DNA from: Eutreptiella sp. 'Long Island Sound 2002'
Taxonomy: Eukaryota > Euglenozoa > Euglenophyceae > Eutreptiales > Eutreptiaceae
DNA: 64,000 nt
NCBI GenBank assembly: GCA_964036045.1
Contig: OZ038398.1
Location: 24,673,109-24,737,108 of the forward strand
Direction of reading: 5' to 3'
Position 1 is the first letter of the stretch. The number at the start of each line of letters is the position of its first letter. Of this stretch, positions 9,797 through 20,314 are shown piece by piece. The notes under the pieces were generated by a model, which was not told the DNA's origin, ran no database searches, and worked only from the letters and a program-made list of their open reading frames with translations. The translations under genes were made by a program, and so were the position numbers.

Positions 9797-11605
9797 GTCG
9801 CCGGCGCCCTAGATTGGCTAACAGTCGTCGAGTCCAGGGCGTCATGGCACTCGTCGCTAGGGCTCAAGGGTGTAGGTTCGAAACCCTTGCATGTCCAACT
9901 CCTACAAAAGCTCCAGCCTCGCCCCGTCGACCACTTATTTCAATGTGAGTGTTCTGACGACTTGAAAAAACCACATTCTGCTCAATCCACTGTTCATTTT
10001 TTCTGATTACATCATGATGTGGAGAACTGCGAATGTTTGATAATTTGACGTCAATCAACTTTTCTTTGGTCTCCGTTCGGCAGACAAGGCGTAGATACGC
10101 TGCCGAAAGCCACGGAGTGTGCTGCCGTGTCCAGGAAAAACCAAACTCAGGCTTAATTCAGGCAGATTCGGGGTAATCTTGTCTCTGTTGGTCTGTGCAT
10201 TTTTGGAATTTGGCTACTCGTGCAGATGGAAGCAAATGTACATAGTAAAAACACCGGCCGGTGACATTCACCCCTAGAGGCACCCCCTGTAGTACTGGCT
10301 GCACCAGTTGCGACGCCAGGAACTCAGATCTTACCTTCATTTGCCGTGATGCTGAACTCAAAGTCCAGATTCAGATCCAGATTCCTTGAATTTACCTTGA
10401 ATTCCTCAGGTTTGTCCATCATTCTGCCACTGTTGCACGAAACCCAGACGTCAATTGTTCAGACAACCTTCTAGCTCTAGGGACTTCTAACAGCAACCTC
10501 TGAAGTCCGTAAGCTTCGTTGTATTTTTGGCACACGCCAATGTGAGCTCAATCCGACCTGAAACTGTCGAAAATGGTGAATCCAAGTGTCTTGTGGGACA
10601 CAATCGAAAGATCGGCCTTGTCCAAGTCGATTGACACCGCCGCCACTGTAAATAAAGGACCATTTGGTGTCTCTCAGTTATATACTGTCAGTAAAACGCC
10701 TTCAGCGAACCTTCGGCGCGTTACATGCCAAGGATCCAGGGCCAGCATGTCCCATCATGATGCATCATCACATGATCCACATTTTCATAGAATCTGTTAG
10801 ATGCTCGCGAACCAACGTGCCGGAAAGCACAATTGAACTAAATAAACGACAATATATATTAACTTTAGTCTAAACGAAGGTATTAGTAGTTTCAGTTTTA
10901 GACATTCCGCTTCATTTCACCTTCATCTTAGGGAATTTGCTGATTTTAGGACATTTTAGGTTGATTTCCTTGTCATCTCCCCTCATTCCTCGAAGATCTG
11001 TTTACGGCTTTGCCTAAGTTCGCTGACTTCGTTCACTTAGGGCCTGCAGACTACAATTGTAATTGTTTTTCCTCTCTGTGATTGTTTAATCTCCTTCATC
11101 TCTGCCCAAATTGATTCTTAATCTTGCTGAATTTTGTGATCATCCACCAGATGCGCCAAATCTGAAGCACATGCTGCACTTTTCAGAACGAGAAAAGCGG
11201 GAGTAACACGATGTAGAGTTCGGCGAGGACACCGTAGCGTGCCCGCGACAGCGAAACTGTGCCAGAGCGCTGAGATGTCACTCCATTTCTTGATTCCCCC
11301 ACTCAATCCACCAATAATCTACCTCATTCTCAACCAGTGCATGGTTTGGTATCGATTCTCGATACGTTTACATGCTTTTTAGCCCTTAACCTAATGTTTT
11401 ACTGCACGGAGGACTGTTCGTCACTCCTCATTCTGTCTCATTTCAGGTTCATTCATCCTGATTCAGTGCCAATTCAGCCCAAATCAGGTCAGATCAAGCA
11501 GATTTCGCCCCATCGAGGCTACATTTCTATTTTTTTCTGGGACTTACCCGCACTACGTTCTTCGTTGACGTAGTGACACACCCCAGTGTGTTTTTGGAGG
11601 GGGAG
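9797..11605 (+). other. Element 1 3' untranslated region
   Basis: About 1.8 kb between the Pol stop and the LTR with no convincing gene. A B-box-like GGTTCGAAACC at about 9,873 sits in a loose hairpin, but no full tRNA fold was found. The region ends in a purine tract (11,596-11,605, GGAGGGGGAG) directly before the LTR. That is the position and composition of a plus-strand polypurine primer, and element 2 has a near-identical tract. Confidence 0.7.
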
Positions 11606-12137
11606 TGTAAGTGCGGCTAACCCCCATCTGCTCAGATTTTCACAGATCTGCCCCAGATTGGCTGCATTTTGGTCATTTTCTCTGCTTCGGCGGAATCGCC
11701 GCTTCGCAGCTCAGTCTCAGGATCAGACCTATATATTTCTGATATGCCGGATCTGATTCCGCGGTCCATTCATCGTAAATCCGTCGCGTTCCGATCATTT
11801 TCCCGGAATCGCCAACTGCCGCTGTCGCGCCCGGTGAGCCAAATCAGCCAAATATTTTTCACAATCCGATTTATATAAATCTTTTCAGACAGTTTTGGAC
11901 ACTCAGATGTACTTAGAATAATCCGCATCAATTTTCTTCATAGACTGGGATTTTCTGCCGGATAACAATCAACATGGATCTTGCTTCCGTTGTTGCTGCT
12001 CTCGCCTCCGTTGGTGTCCGTGTATCCGGTTCTACCCCCAACAGCAGCGTTCAGGTCGACTCCTCGCGTGCCTGCCCCACTGGTCTTGCCGGCCCCGAGC
12101 CCTCCGGCACCATCAACGACCCAGGGCAGCACTTTCA
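11606..12137 (+). repeat. Element 1 3' LTR (532 bp, TGTAAG...CTTTCA)
   Basis: The start is fixed by the purine tract and TGTAAG, closely matching element 2 (purine tract then TGTAAC). Inside, CAATCCGATTTATATAAAT at about 11,861-11,879 matches the CAATC-GATTTATTTAAAT segment of the element 2 LTR and supplies a TATA-like box. An ATG at 11,974 opens a frame that runs to the LTR end, as in element 2. The end at CTTTCA was chosen because the final bases and reading frame align with the end of the element 2 LTR and LINE coding begins immediately after. No second copy exists in the window to confirm it. Confidence 0.7.
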
Positions 12138-13042
12138 GCTGTACGGTGGCAGGGAAGTCCCCCATGTTGTGACGGGTGTAAGAGTTTGTGTGTGAGTGTG
12201 TGGCTGGACAACTGGTCCACGAGATGCGTGGATACCAGTTTGTAGAGGGAATTGAGTAAGGAAATAGGTCTGTAGTTACTTGTCAACCGTGTGTCCCCTT
12301 TTTTATAGAGCAAGAATACTTGAGACTCAGTGAATTTTGGTGGCATTGTGTGAGTTAAGCTGAAGTTGGTAGCGAATAAGAACCACTTGCGTATATGCTC
12401 AAGGGCGAGGAAGATCATGTATAGGTTGGAACCATCCGTGCCCCCTCGTTTGGACGGCTTGGACCTTTTCAGGATCTCAATGAATCTTTGTTCCTCCAAA
12501 GGCGGCAGTTCAGAGCTGCGGACATGATCAGGGCAAGTAGGGAGGTGCTGTAACAAAGAAGACAGTAATTTTTGTTCCGGTTCGAAAGACGGGTCGGCCC
12601 CCAAATGCTGTAGCGTATTACAAAATGCCTTGGAAATGGAAACCGGTGAAGTGTGTATAGTGTTGTTAGTTGGTTCTGTGACGGCGGTGAACGTGGACGG
12701 CTGTCGCTGTAGTGTCTCGGCCAATGTCCTTTTTATGGCAGTTCCTGCCAGTAATGCCCTATGCAGTTTGTTGCGCTGGGTTTTCTGTATGCCTGCACTC
12801 CACTCAGAGACCAGCTTTTCAAGCTCACGCATAGACTTGGCGAAATTGGGGTGGTCCGGCGAGGGAATGGAACGTGCTAATTTACTGAAATTTCTTTTCC
12901 TCTTTCGTGGTGCGGTGCACAGGAATTCTGGTGATGTGGTGGTAGGCCATGGAGATCTCTGAAGTGATGAATGTTGTAAGCGAAAAAACCTCATCCTGAG
13001 AAAGGTATTCAATTGATGGCTGAATGGCCTTGAGCCATTCAT
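12138..13042 (-). pseudogene. LINE reverse transcriptase, N-terminal part
   Basis: The conserved LINE sequence FTESQVFLLYKKGD...NYRPISLLNSLYKL (RT motifs 0 to 2) is clear near 12,230-12,350, followed by HPSQHGG. Upstream is a helical, basic linker typical of the EN-RT interval. The frame is offset from the preceding segment (13,490-12,882): the two overlap around 12,890-12,940 at a basic Lys-rich stretch, indicating a frameshift. The catalytic palm with its double Asp is missing because the copy is cut at 12,138. Confidence 0.85.
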
Positions 13043-13077
13043 TCAAAGGAGAAAGGAAATGCTCGAACTGGTGAATT

Positions 13078-14088
13078 TCATCTTGGCTGAGCCGCCGAAA
13101 AATAGGTGCTGGTCGTGACTGTGTAGCAAGTGAGGGTATGACTGGTGCTGAACATGTAATGAACGCTGGGTGGTGGTCTGAAAAAAAATTTTGAAGTCTC
13201 GATGTCGGCGTCCAGAATGGGGTGGGTTGATGTAAATTGGGGAGAGGCGAAAATGTAGTCAAGTCTGGCTTGATTCTGGTGGTTGGTGGACCGGTATCTG
13301 GAACATTTTTTGAGATGGGGGTGTTTGTCACGAAACGTGTCATGTAATGCTGGTGGCTGTTTGTTGACTTTGTTTGAAAGCCATGGCCAGGCATTCGATG
13401 ATGTGATATTTTCTGTGTCCAGAGAAAAATTAATGGACGTGTTAAAGTCCCCTCCAATAATGTGAGATGGGTATTTAGGAAGCAGGACATCGAGAGCTTC
13501 TGAGATGATTTGGCGTAAGCGTGTGTCGTGTGGTGGACAGTAGAGTGAAATGAGCAGTGTGGGGGGAGATCCTGGCAGCGACAGGAGTAGGAGTGTCATG
13601 AGGCCTTCTCGGTCTACGTGTTTAATGGGTGTGCAAAAAGGAGCTATGCGATCAGACACATAGATTGCTGTGCCTCTGCTTTTTTCCCCTGTCTTTGGTA
13701 AGTTGTACCATGTTTTTGCAAGCGAGGAGTGGCAATATGGTGGCGGCAGCGAAGAGGGTTTGAGTAGCTCTTGTCCGAAGAGGATGTCTCTGTTGTGGTA
13801 GAGGTGTGAAAACACTTGCGGTGCCGGTGATTTTTTTTGGAAATTGTGTGTGGTGAACTTGAGCTGTGTGGGTGGTGGTTGTGCTGTGAAGATCTTAGGT
13901 TTAGCTTTGGGCGGGGAGTAATGCAATTGTGCTTTGTTTGTGGGAGGTGAAACCCGTGACAGGAGGCTGCCTCCTGAGCTGGCTGGTTCTGTTAAGAAGT
14001 TACTCGCGGTGAGGACGTGAAGTCGAGCTGCACAGGGAGTGTGGTAGTCAAAACTACTGTGAGGGCCAGCGTGGGCTATGTGGTACAA
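13078..14088 (-). pseudogene. LINE AP-type (EEP family) endonuclease, frameshifted
   Basis: Motifs in order are GTAIYVSDRIAP, LISLYCPPHD, IIGGDFNTS and RLDYIFAS. The last motif, FFSDHHPAF, is in a different frame (segment to 12,882). The break is near 13,180-13,190 at a run of eight A on the + strand, a typical slippage indel. In a LINE this enzyme nicks target DNA to prime reverse transcription. The catalytic His of SDHHP is present but out of frame. Confidence 0.85.
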
Positions 14089-15983
14089 TATGGGAGCAAA
14101 AATCGGAGCTCGTGTAAAAAGCAGCGACCTGTCAAAAGGACAAGCGGGTGAACCATGGGCTCATGGCCCTGGGGTGGTGGCATAGGTTTGCTGCTGGCGG
14201 TAATCTTGAATAGCTCATGGAGACACTGCGGGTCCGGATGCCTGAGTTTGACCTCTTGCCAACGGAAGTTGGCTGATGATGTTGAGGAACTAGTGGGTGG
14301 CCCACGGCTCCGGATCTTGATCTCTTGCAAACGAAGGCAGGTTCGTGGTGTTATGCAGATATACAATGGGCCATGATGCCAGAGATTGACCTCTTGCCAC
14401 CGAAGGCAGGCACATGGTGTAAGAAGGGAGTCACATACAAATGATTCGCTGTGTGTTGAGCTGGTGCATGTTGGTGATGAGTGTGCAGGGATTTGGCTAT
14501 CTGGTGACCACCCCTGTGGAATTTGGGTGACCACAGGCACTGTGTCTTGAGGGCTTGTGATTTCAGAAACGCCCAAGCGTAGGCGCGGCTTGGTGTTTCG
14601 GGAGCGCCCAAGCGGAAGCGCATAGCCAGTAGTAGGGTGGCGCAATTCAGGTGCCAGACAAGCTGCAGTGAACTCAGCATAGCTCTGCGGTGGTGACGTC
14701 CACGGTAGAGCAGTGGAATGCCACAATTCAGATGATGCCCAAGCAGTCGGTAATATTTGTCTTCGGTTCGGACGCAAGGGAATGGCCCATATCAAAACGG
14801 GTGGTAACAGAGACCTGGTGCGCGCTTGCTGCAGCTCCGGTTCAAGCAACCCGCCGGGTGCGACAGGGCGTGTGGCTCTGAGGCCTGATGTCACGGTTGC
14901 CCCGCATTGCACCGCAGGGCAGGACCGGTAGCCCCCCGTGACATCAGTCCCCTGGCCGAAGGCCATCGTGGTTGTGCCCAAGACCCGGACGGGCGTCGGA
15001 GGTTCACGGAAGTAGCGGTGCTCCAAAAAGATATGCCAGAAACGCGACGCACAGCGGCGAGGCTGTGGGATGGGGCATTTATCCATGGTAAATGATCGCA
15101 ACCAGATGACCAGATCCCAGGTAGCTGAGGGTTGTGATGACGCAGAAGTAGGCTGTTGCTGATACAGCCTCGAGCTCACCGTAAGAAAGCTGCAAGTTGT
15201 GGTTGCCGCAAACAGCAAGTTGGCACATGTCAATGGAGCTGGTCGTAGCTCGGCGCAGCGGCACAACGTGAACTCTTTCGCGGTGGTGGCGTGTCGGGGC
15301 ACGTCTATAGCATCCCGCGCTGTCACGATACCCCAAAGCACAGACTCCGTGGGCAGCGCCGCAGCGAACTCGCCACTGTCGCTCCAGCCACTAGGCGTCT
15401 GGATTGGGGCACATGGCCGCGTGGTCGGGATTTGGCATGGGCCTGCGGATGGGGAGCAGCATAGACCCCATTTTTGAAAGTCCACTGACGTGCGCGAAAG
15501 AGATCCAAGCAGCCATGCAGGGTTTTTATGCAGGCGGGTGAAATTTTTGTGAAAGAACGATGACGCAGAAATAGGCTGTCGCTGATACATCCTTGAGCAC
15601 ACCGTAAGAGAGCTGCAAGTGGTGGTTGCCGCAAACAGCAAATTGGCACATGTCAATGGAGCTGGTCGAAGCTCGGCGCAGCGGCAAAACGTGAACCCTT
15701 TCGCGGTGGTGGCGTGTCGGGACAAGTCTGGGATTTGGCATGGGTCTGTAGACTGGGAGTAGCAGAGACCCCATTTTTGAAAATCCACTGCCGTGCACGG
15801 AAGAGATCCAAGCAGCCGAACAGGGTTTTTATGCAGGCGGGTGAAATTTGTGTGAAAGCATATGGCATACTCGCGGTTGGTTACTAACCAAGGTTGATAG
15901 CTTACACTGTAGACTGGGTTATGACCAGGTGTCAGGCACCTCAGTGATGGGAGATAAAAAAATGCAAGCCCAGTGAGCCGCAA
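14089..15983 (-). other. LINE linker with an open frame and internal repeats
   Basis: One minus-strand frame is open for about 635 codons but shows no known domain and repeats itself. Three related modules (WQEV/QEI followed by basic and His/Gly/Pro residues) lie near 14,200-14,420. A longer Cys-rich module occurs twice at about 15,137-15,858. It could be coding or a variable-repeat spacer. I favour a spacer that happens to be open. Confidence 0.45.
15137..15858. repeat. Imperfect direct duplication inside the LINE linker
   Basis: Sequence at 15,137-15,301 recurs at 15,561-15,723, and sequence at 15,428-15,554 recurs at 15,730-15,858. The two halves are adjacent in the second copy but split by about 126 bp in the first. 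This points to duplication followed by an insertion in copy one, or a deletion in copy two. Confidence 0.85.
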
Positions 15984-16042
15984 AGATGGTACTGTGGACG
16001 TAAGTGGCGGGGGAAAGACCCCCTGCGGTGCAAGAAAAGGTT

Positions 16043-17546
16043 CTATGAATTGGCTTTTTTCCCGTGTCGCTTTTTGGGTATGCCTGACGATTCTTTTGAC
16101 GGTTCGATTGAGATGGAAGATGCCACGTGTTGCACAATGGAGCTGTAAACGTTGGCATTGGGCGAGAGTACCAATTTGGTTTGCTTTGTTTCTTTGTTTG
16201 CGGTTGCTTTGTTTCTTTTTTGCTTGTTTTGAGGAGGCAAAGAGTGGGCACGTGTGCGGTGCGCTGAGGGGGCTCCGCGAGGACTTGTAGGGAGTGAGCG
16301 AGGAGAGTGGGTTGGGTCAGGGTCTGGAAGACTGCTAGGGACGGGGGATTCTGGTATTGAGGTGACCTCATTATGAGGTATAGCAAGCACGTTGGTGTTC
16401 TGAGGAGGCGCTAGCGGCGTTTCTGGAATCTGGAGATTAACGGGATCGTCCACGAGCACTGGTTGTGATTGCTGTTGGCAAGAGTGTGTGGACGTCCCCT
16501 CTGCTTGCGCAGCGAGGTGAGAGGCTTGGTCCAGATCCATTTGGAGAGATTTTGCCGTGTCGGTAGGAAGGGATTGTTGTGGTTCGTCCCCAGGTTCCTG
16601 GGGCGAAGGCGTGGCGGCCGTGGATGGAGGTGTGCTTTTGCTATGGCGGCCTCGGCGCACCAGGGGTGAGGGTTTTTTACTAAGACTGGAAGAGGGAGTT
16701 GGAGTGTCCAGTGTCATAACCTCAGGGACTAATCGCGAGGAGGATCCTTCCTTTTGATCTACAGCGTGGGGGTCGGTGTCGCCACCGGAGTGGCGCGGTG
16801 ACATGGAGGTGGGGACAGGGGGAAGAGGCGGATGTGAATTCGTTTTGTGATCGGTTGGGGTGGCATAGGGTTGGTGAACGAAGGATGGGTCAGCAGACTG
16901 TTTGTCGGACTTGGGTAAAGGTGAGTTGGTGGAGGCGGGTTTGGGTAACGAGGAGGATGAGGGGGATGAAACAGGAGTTTCTTTTAGGGGTGACGCATCA
17001 AAAGGAATGGCGAGTGACGAAGTGGCGTAATTCAAGGCTTCAACTGAACCCATGGTTTTTGCAAGCAAAGGTTTTGCGTGCCACGTGAGGTGGGAAAGCG
17101 TTAAGTGCATTCTGAAGTGCCATCGTGTTGACGTTGGGAGTGAGGAATTTGATTGAATCAATGACTTCATCATGCGCAAGCCATGCAGACATCTCGTTTT
17201 TGAAAGCAATTTTCCCTGCATGCCCCGTGCTAAATGGGAATTTGGTTGGAATTTCCGACGGGGAGGCTGCTTTGATAGAAGATACTGTGCCCAAGAGGGC
17301 GGCGCTTTGGGAGACATGTCTGAAAGCAACGCAAAGTGGGGCAAAGGCGAAGGTGACGTTGGACGGTGTAGTTTGTGTGCGGTTGGGAGTGAGAATGTCA
17401 TTCAGTTCCTTCTCGGGGGAAGTGGTGGCAAGATGAGGTTCGGTCTCCGTGGGTGTGAAAGGGAAGGTTGCATGAGGAACCTGAAGTTTTTGCTTGTCTG
17501 TATTGTGTCCATGCGAAGCACTCACAAGAAATCTATTGAAAAGCAA
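16043..17546 (-). pseudogene. LINE ORF1-like protein, frameshifted
   Basis: Two overlapping minus-strand frames (17,546-17,040 and 17,401-16,043) look like one protein broken near 17,060. The N-terminal part has hydrophobic/polar alternation compatible with a small folded nucleic-acid-binding domain, but I could not assign it. The C-terminal 300 or so residues are Pro/Ser/Thr-rich low complexity ending in a Lys-rich tail. Its position upstream of the endonuclease, on the same strand, supports an ORF1 role. Confidence 0.5.
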
Positions 17547-17599
17547 AACACACTCGCTAATCTTTATAGCGCCCGTGCGAAGGGCTCATGCATGTACAG

Positions 17600-18870
17600 C
17601 GTGTGTAGGGGGGTCTAAACCCGCCCCTCAAGCAGGCACAGGAGTAAGGGGCCTAGCAACCCACGTATTCAACAACCTGAGTACCGCATCCGAACTGCAG
17701 CGGTACAGTCAATCACTCTTAAACAAAAACAAGCCTAGTCAGACAAACAGGAGAAGCTCAGTCAGACAGAGAATAGCCCTGGTAGCCGGAGGTCACATTT
17801 GCACCACCCATCTTGATTGCCACAGGCAACCACTCAGCAATTTCATTCATGTGCATGTTCTGCGCAAAGGGGAATTCAGGGTCCCGGCTGGTGCAGCCAG
17901 AGGCGCCAGGCTCCGTAAGCACATCCAGTACATGTATGGCTCTTCAATCAGAACCCAACTACCCAATGTCAATCACTCCAATTCAGTCACACGTGAAACA
18001 CCCTCATTCAACCGGAGTAAGTGGTCTGGCGCAGACTTGGTATCCTTTTGGGGCCTCAAATTTGGACCTCGGGTTTAAGGGCCATACACTCAATCCTGGG
18101 ACAGACAGTCAACCCACCGTGCTCAAGGCATCAACCGGGAATGGAGAGAGAGTGAACACCGTCAACACTTGGTGACCACAAAAGGTAATGGACATCTGAC
18201 CGAATACATCCCTCGAGTCAATTCCTGGACAGGGATTTCTGGATTCCTGGCTGTCTCCATGCACAGAAACCGTGGGAAATGCCGCAGCGAACTCGCCACT
18301 GGCATTTTAACCAACAACGCGTCCGGCACAGACGGGGTTTCTGCAACGCAAGCACCATTTGTCATGCGCGCACGCTCCGCGAACACGCACCAATAACTGC
18401 TATTTACAACAAGAAATAATGGTTGTCGTATGGCGACGGCGGTGTATTCTCCTTGTCTCTACACAAATAACCAACACCCCTGCACTACACTTGCAGTGCA
18501 CTGAGATTTTCTGTGAGAGTGAACAAACCCAAACCAGGGCGACTACCCAGAAGGGTAGCAAATCCCAGAGAGAAACTGTGAATCAGAGTAACGGTACCAA
18601 CCGTATGTACCAAACTAAAACTAACAAACGACTTGACATTGACTTGACGAGCACAAAGAAGAAGAAAATGAATTTGTTTGCCACTGGTGGCTCTCAATCC
18701 CCATCTCCCGACCTCCCAAAACGCAAGAGAAGGAAGAAAGGTAAAACGTGAGAAAGATAACCTTTACCCGAGGTGACGATCACAAGAATCGCGAATCCCC
18801 TGAGCAAAGGAGAGAGAGGTATGAGGGAGAAGTAATCATTATGTACAATTTGCTCTCACCTGGAAACCCC
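17600..18870. other. Intergenic stretch, nothing recognised
   Basis: No gene, repeat family or RNA could be supported here. A short match (GCAGCGAACTCGCCACTG) at about 18,282 also occurs in the LINE linker at about 15,358, so fragments of the same dispersed material may be present. Confidence 0.5.
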
Positions 18871-18879
18871 CAAATGCCC

Positions 18880-19317
18880 TTAGGCCACATGGCTGGAGGA
18901 GCAGCCATGCCCAGCAGCAAGGCAAGGCGCATGGCTCGAGGAGGATGAATTGTAGTCGTACTTCAAGACGCCCTCGACCATGTCGCCACCCATAACCATG
19001 GACAGCTTTCCCTCGACGGCGGAGGAGGCATGAATGCCCTTGAAGTCAAAGGACACGAAGAGCTCCTCAATGTAGGCCAAGACGTTGATCAAGGGGCCGT
19101 CAACGGAGGTCTTCAACGCGGCATTCATAGTGTCCTTGTAGGCCTTCCTAGTGATCCTCACAACGAAGTCGAAACTCTTTGGGAATAGGCACAAGGAAGG
19201 TGATACCGTTCTCTTGCCCTTCAACGGAGGCACCCTCAAGGCAGCGATCTTCGTGACCCCAATAGAGATGTGCACGATGTTCATGACACCTGCACGGGCA
19301 CGGCGTAAGTGAGAGTG
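18880..19317 (-). pseudogene. C-terminal part of an unrecognised host coding sequence, split by element 2
   Basis: The minus-strand frame reads protein-like sequence (NIVHISIGVTKIAALRV, KAYKDTMNAALKTSVDG, VLAYIEELFVSFDFKGIH) and ends in a Ser/His-rich tail with a stop at 18,880. Removing element 2 and one GAGTG joins it in frame to 42,246-42,360 (HTDNEVFYVERSGIEYG). A one-base slip is suspected near 19,165-19,200, because an adjacent frame reads a plausible ITFLVPIPKEF. I do not recognise the family. It may be an intact exon, an exon with a sequencing error or a decayed gene. Confidence 0.5.
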
Positions 19318-19400
19318 TGTAACCGCTGCATAGTGGTTGATCTTTCTTGTGATTGCGAAGCCTGTAGCCTTGATGCCCCAGGGGTCGTAACGCCCGACAC
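19318..19400 (-). repeat. Element 2 3' LTR, distal 83 bp
   Basis: Matches 41,766-41,848 of the intact LTR and ends at the GACAC (19,396-19,400) target copy of element 3. The outer side is the GAGTG target copy of element 2. Confidence 0.95.
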
Positions 19401-20217
19401 AGTAAGAAAAAGTGCTTTTCCATTGCTTTGGGACATACTCTAGTTGTATTAGAGATGCACTGAGCATCCATGCATTTTTATCTTAGTATTGGTCCAGCCA
19501 AAAGTGGTGAGAACACATTTTGACCTATGGAACCAAACACCCAATCAGGATATCGAGTGGACCCCTTAATCCCCTTTCAATCAGAAGTAAAACATCTTTT
19601 CCTGAGTTGACTGAGCACTGACATACCTAAGGTAGAACCTATGAATTTATCTATGTTTTTCCATGAATACTTATCTGCCCTAGTGGTATGCACCATAGGG
19701 GGTTAGGCACCTCTTTTTGAGAGGTCCTGGGTTCAATTCCTGGTCAGCCTAACTAAGTAGGAAGATCCCAACTAAGTAGGAAGATCCCATGTGACATGGC
19801 AGTGACCTCATCGCCACATACCATGCCACCTCAGCACATATGGGAGCCAAAACAAAGAGTGCACATCTCCTAAGATGGCACTATGGAGAGAGAGTGATCC
19901 TGAGGCAGTTTTCTAACTCTTTTCCCAAAACATTTCAGCTATCTCTGTGAATATGCATTCATTTGTATCCTGAGTTGCAGTTTCTGTGAATATCTAATCA
20001 TCTTTCACTGTTTACACTGCAGCCCTTCATGCTTTGATCCTGAATTACCTTCTCCTTGCATACTATTGGCTTGGGCTATCCTGGATTGAGTTGGCTTTAC
20101 TGTATTTCAACAAACAAAAGCTTTTCATCATCCAAAACCAGCAGCAGGACACCCTACAGCAACAACAAGCAGCAGGAGAAGCAAAAACACAGTGCTGAAA
20201 ACACTATAAACTTTTCT
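19401..20217 (+). repeat. Element 3 5' LTR (817 bp)
   Basis: Begins AGTAAG and ends CTTTTCT, so its ends are AG..CT and not TG..CA. Boundaries are fixed by comparison with the 3' copy and by the empty site. It includes a tRNA-like stretch and a 19-bp tandem duplication (AACTAAGTAGGAAGATCCC twice) at about 19,750-19,788. Confidence 0.95.
19678..19750 (+). other. tRNA-like sequence inside the element 3 LTR
   Basis: A 5-bp anticodon-like stem (ACCTC/GAGGT) closes a 7-nt loop TTTTTGA. It is followed by a T-arm-like hairpin with loop TTCAATT and a B-box-type GGTTCAATTCC. CCTA/TAGG can form a D-stem, but its loop is enlarged by an extra small hairpin and the acceptor stem does not pair. So it is a tRNA relic or SINE piece, not a functional tRNA gene. 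The same sequence recurs in the 3' LTR near 31,510-31,582. Confidence 0.6.
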
Positions 20218-20228
20218 GGTAGCAGAGG
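20217..20228 (+). promoter_or_regulatory. Element 3 primer binding site (initiator tRNA-Met type)
   Basis: TGGTAGCAGAGG begins at the last base of the LTR and matches the complement of initiator tRNA-Met, the same primer as element 2. Confidence 0.88.
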
Positions 20229-20314
20229 CAGCCTGTCTCTGTGCACCAGCAGCGACCCCGCGCCGTACAACCAGTGCTCCGAGCAGGCAAACAAAAGCAG
20301 AAGGGTGGATTAAG

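Larger units (their letters stand above)
2650..12137 (+). mobile_element. Element 1: 5'-truncated Ty3/gypsy chromovirus
   Basis: Gag, Pol with integrase and chromodomain, a purine tract and one LTR follow in order on the + strand. The 5' LTR, primer binding site and N-terminal part of Gag that element 2 has are missing, and GC-rich satellite-linked DNA takes their place. The 3' end is the LTR end at 12,137, next to minus-strand LINE coding sequence. This suggests element 1 inserted into the LINE. The left boundary is inferred from the composition change and is approximate. Confidence 0.8.
12138..17560 (-). mobile_element. LINE (non-LTR retrotransposon), degenerate, missing the RT C-terminus
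   Basis: Reading leftwards on the minus strand there is an ORF1-like region, a repetitive linker, an AP-type endonuclease and the N-terminal half of a LINE reverse transcriptase. The RT stops after its QHGGLPCHRTA segment, exactly where the element 1 LTR ends. The palm motif and 3' UTR are therefore absent from the window. Several frameshifts indicate a dead copy. The 5' boundary (about 17.55 kb) is uncertain and no target duplication is recognisable. Confidence 0.8.

Noticed and set aside
9822-9900. Possible tRNA gene after Pol of element 1
   Set aside because: A B-box-like GGTTCGAAACC is present, but no 7-bp acceptor, D or anticodon arm could be folded around it.
12138-12155. A primer-binding-site-like sequence after the element 1 LTR, suggesting a tandem element
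   Set aside because: It matches initiator-tRNA complement at only about 9 of 12 bases, and the same bases read as conserved LINE RT on the other strand.
20056-20313. LTR-borne ORF in element 3 as a Gag leader like that of element 2
   Set aside because: It is in a different frame from Gag and ends two bases before the Gag ATG.
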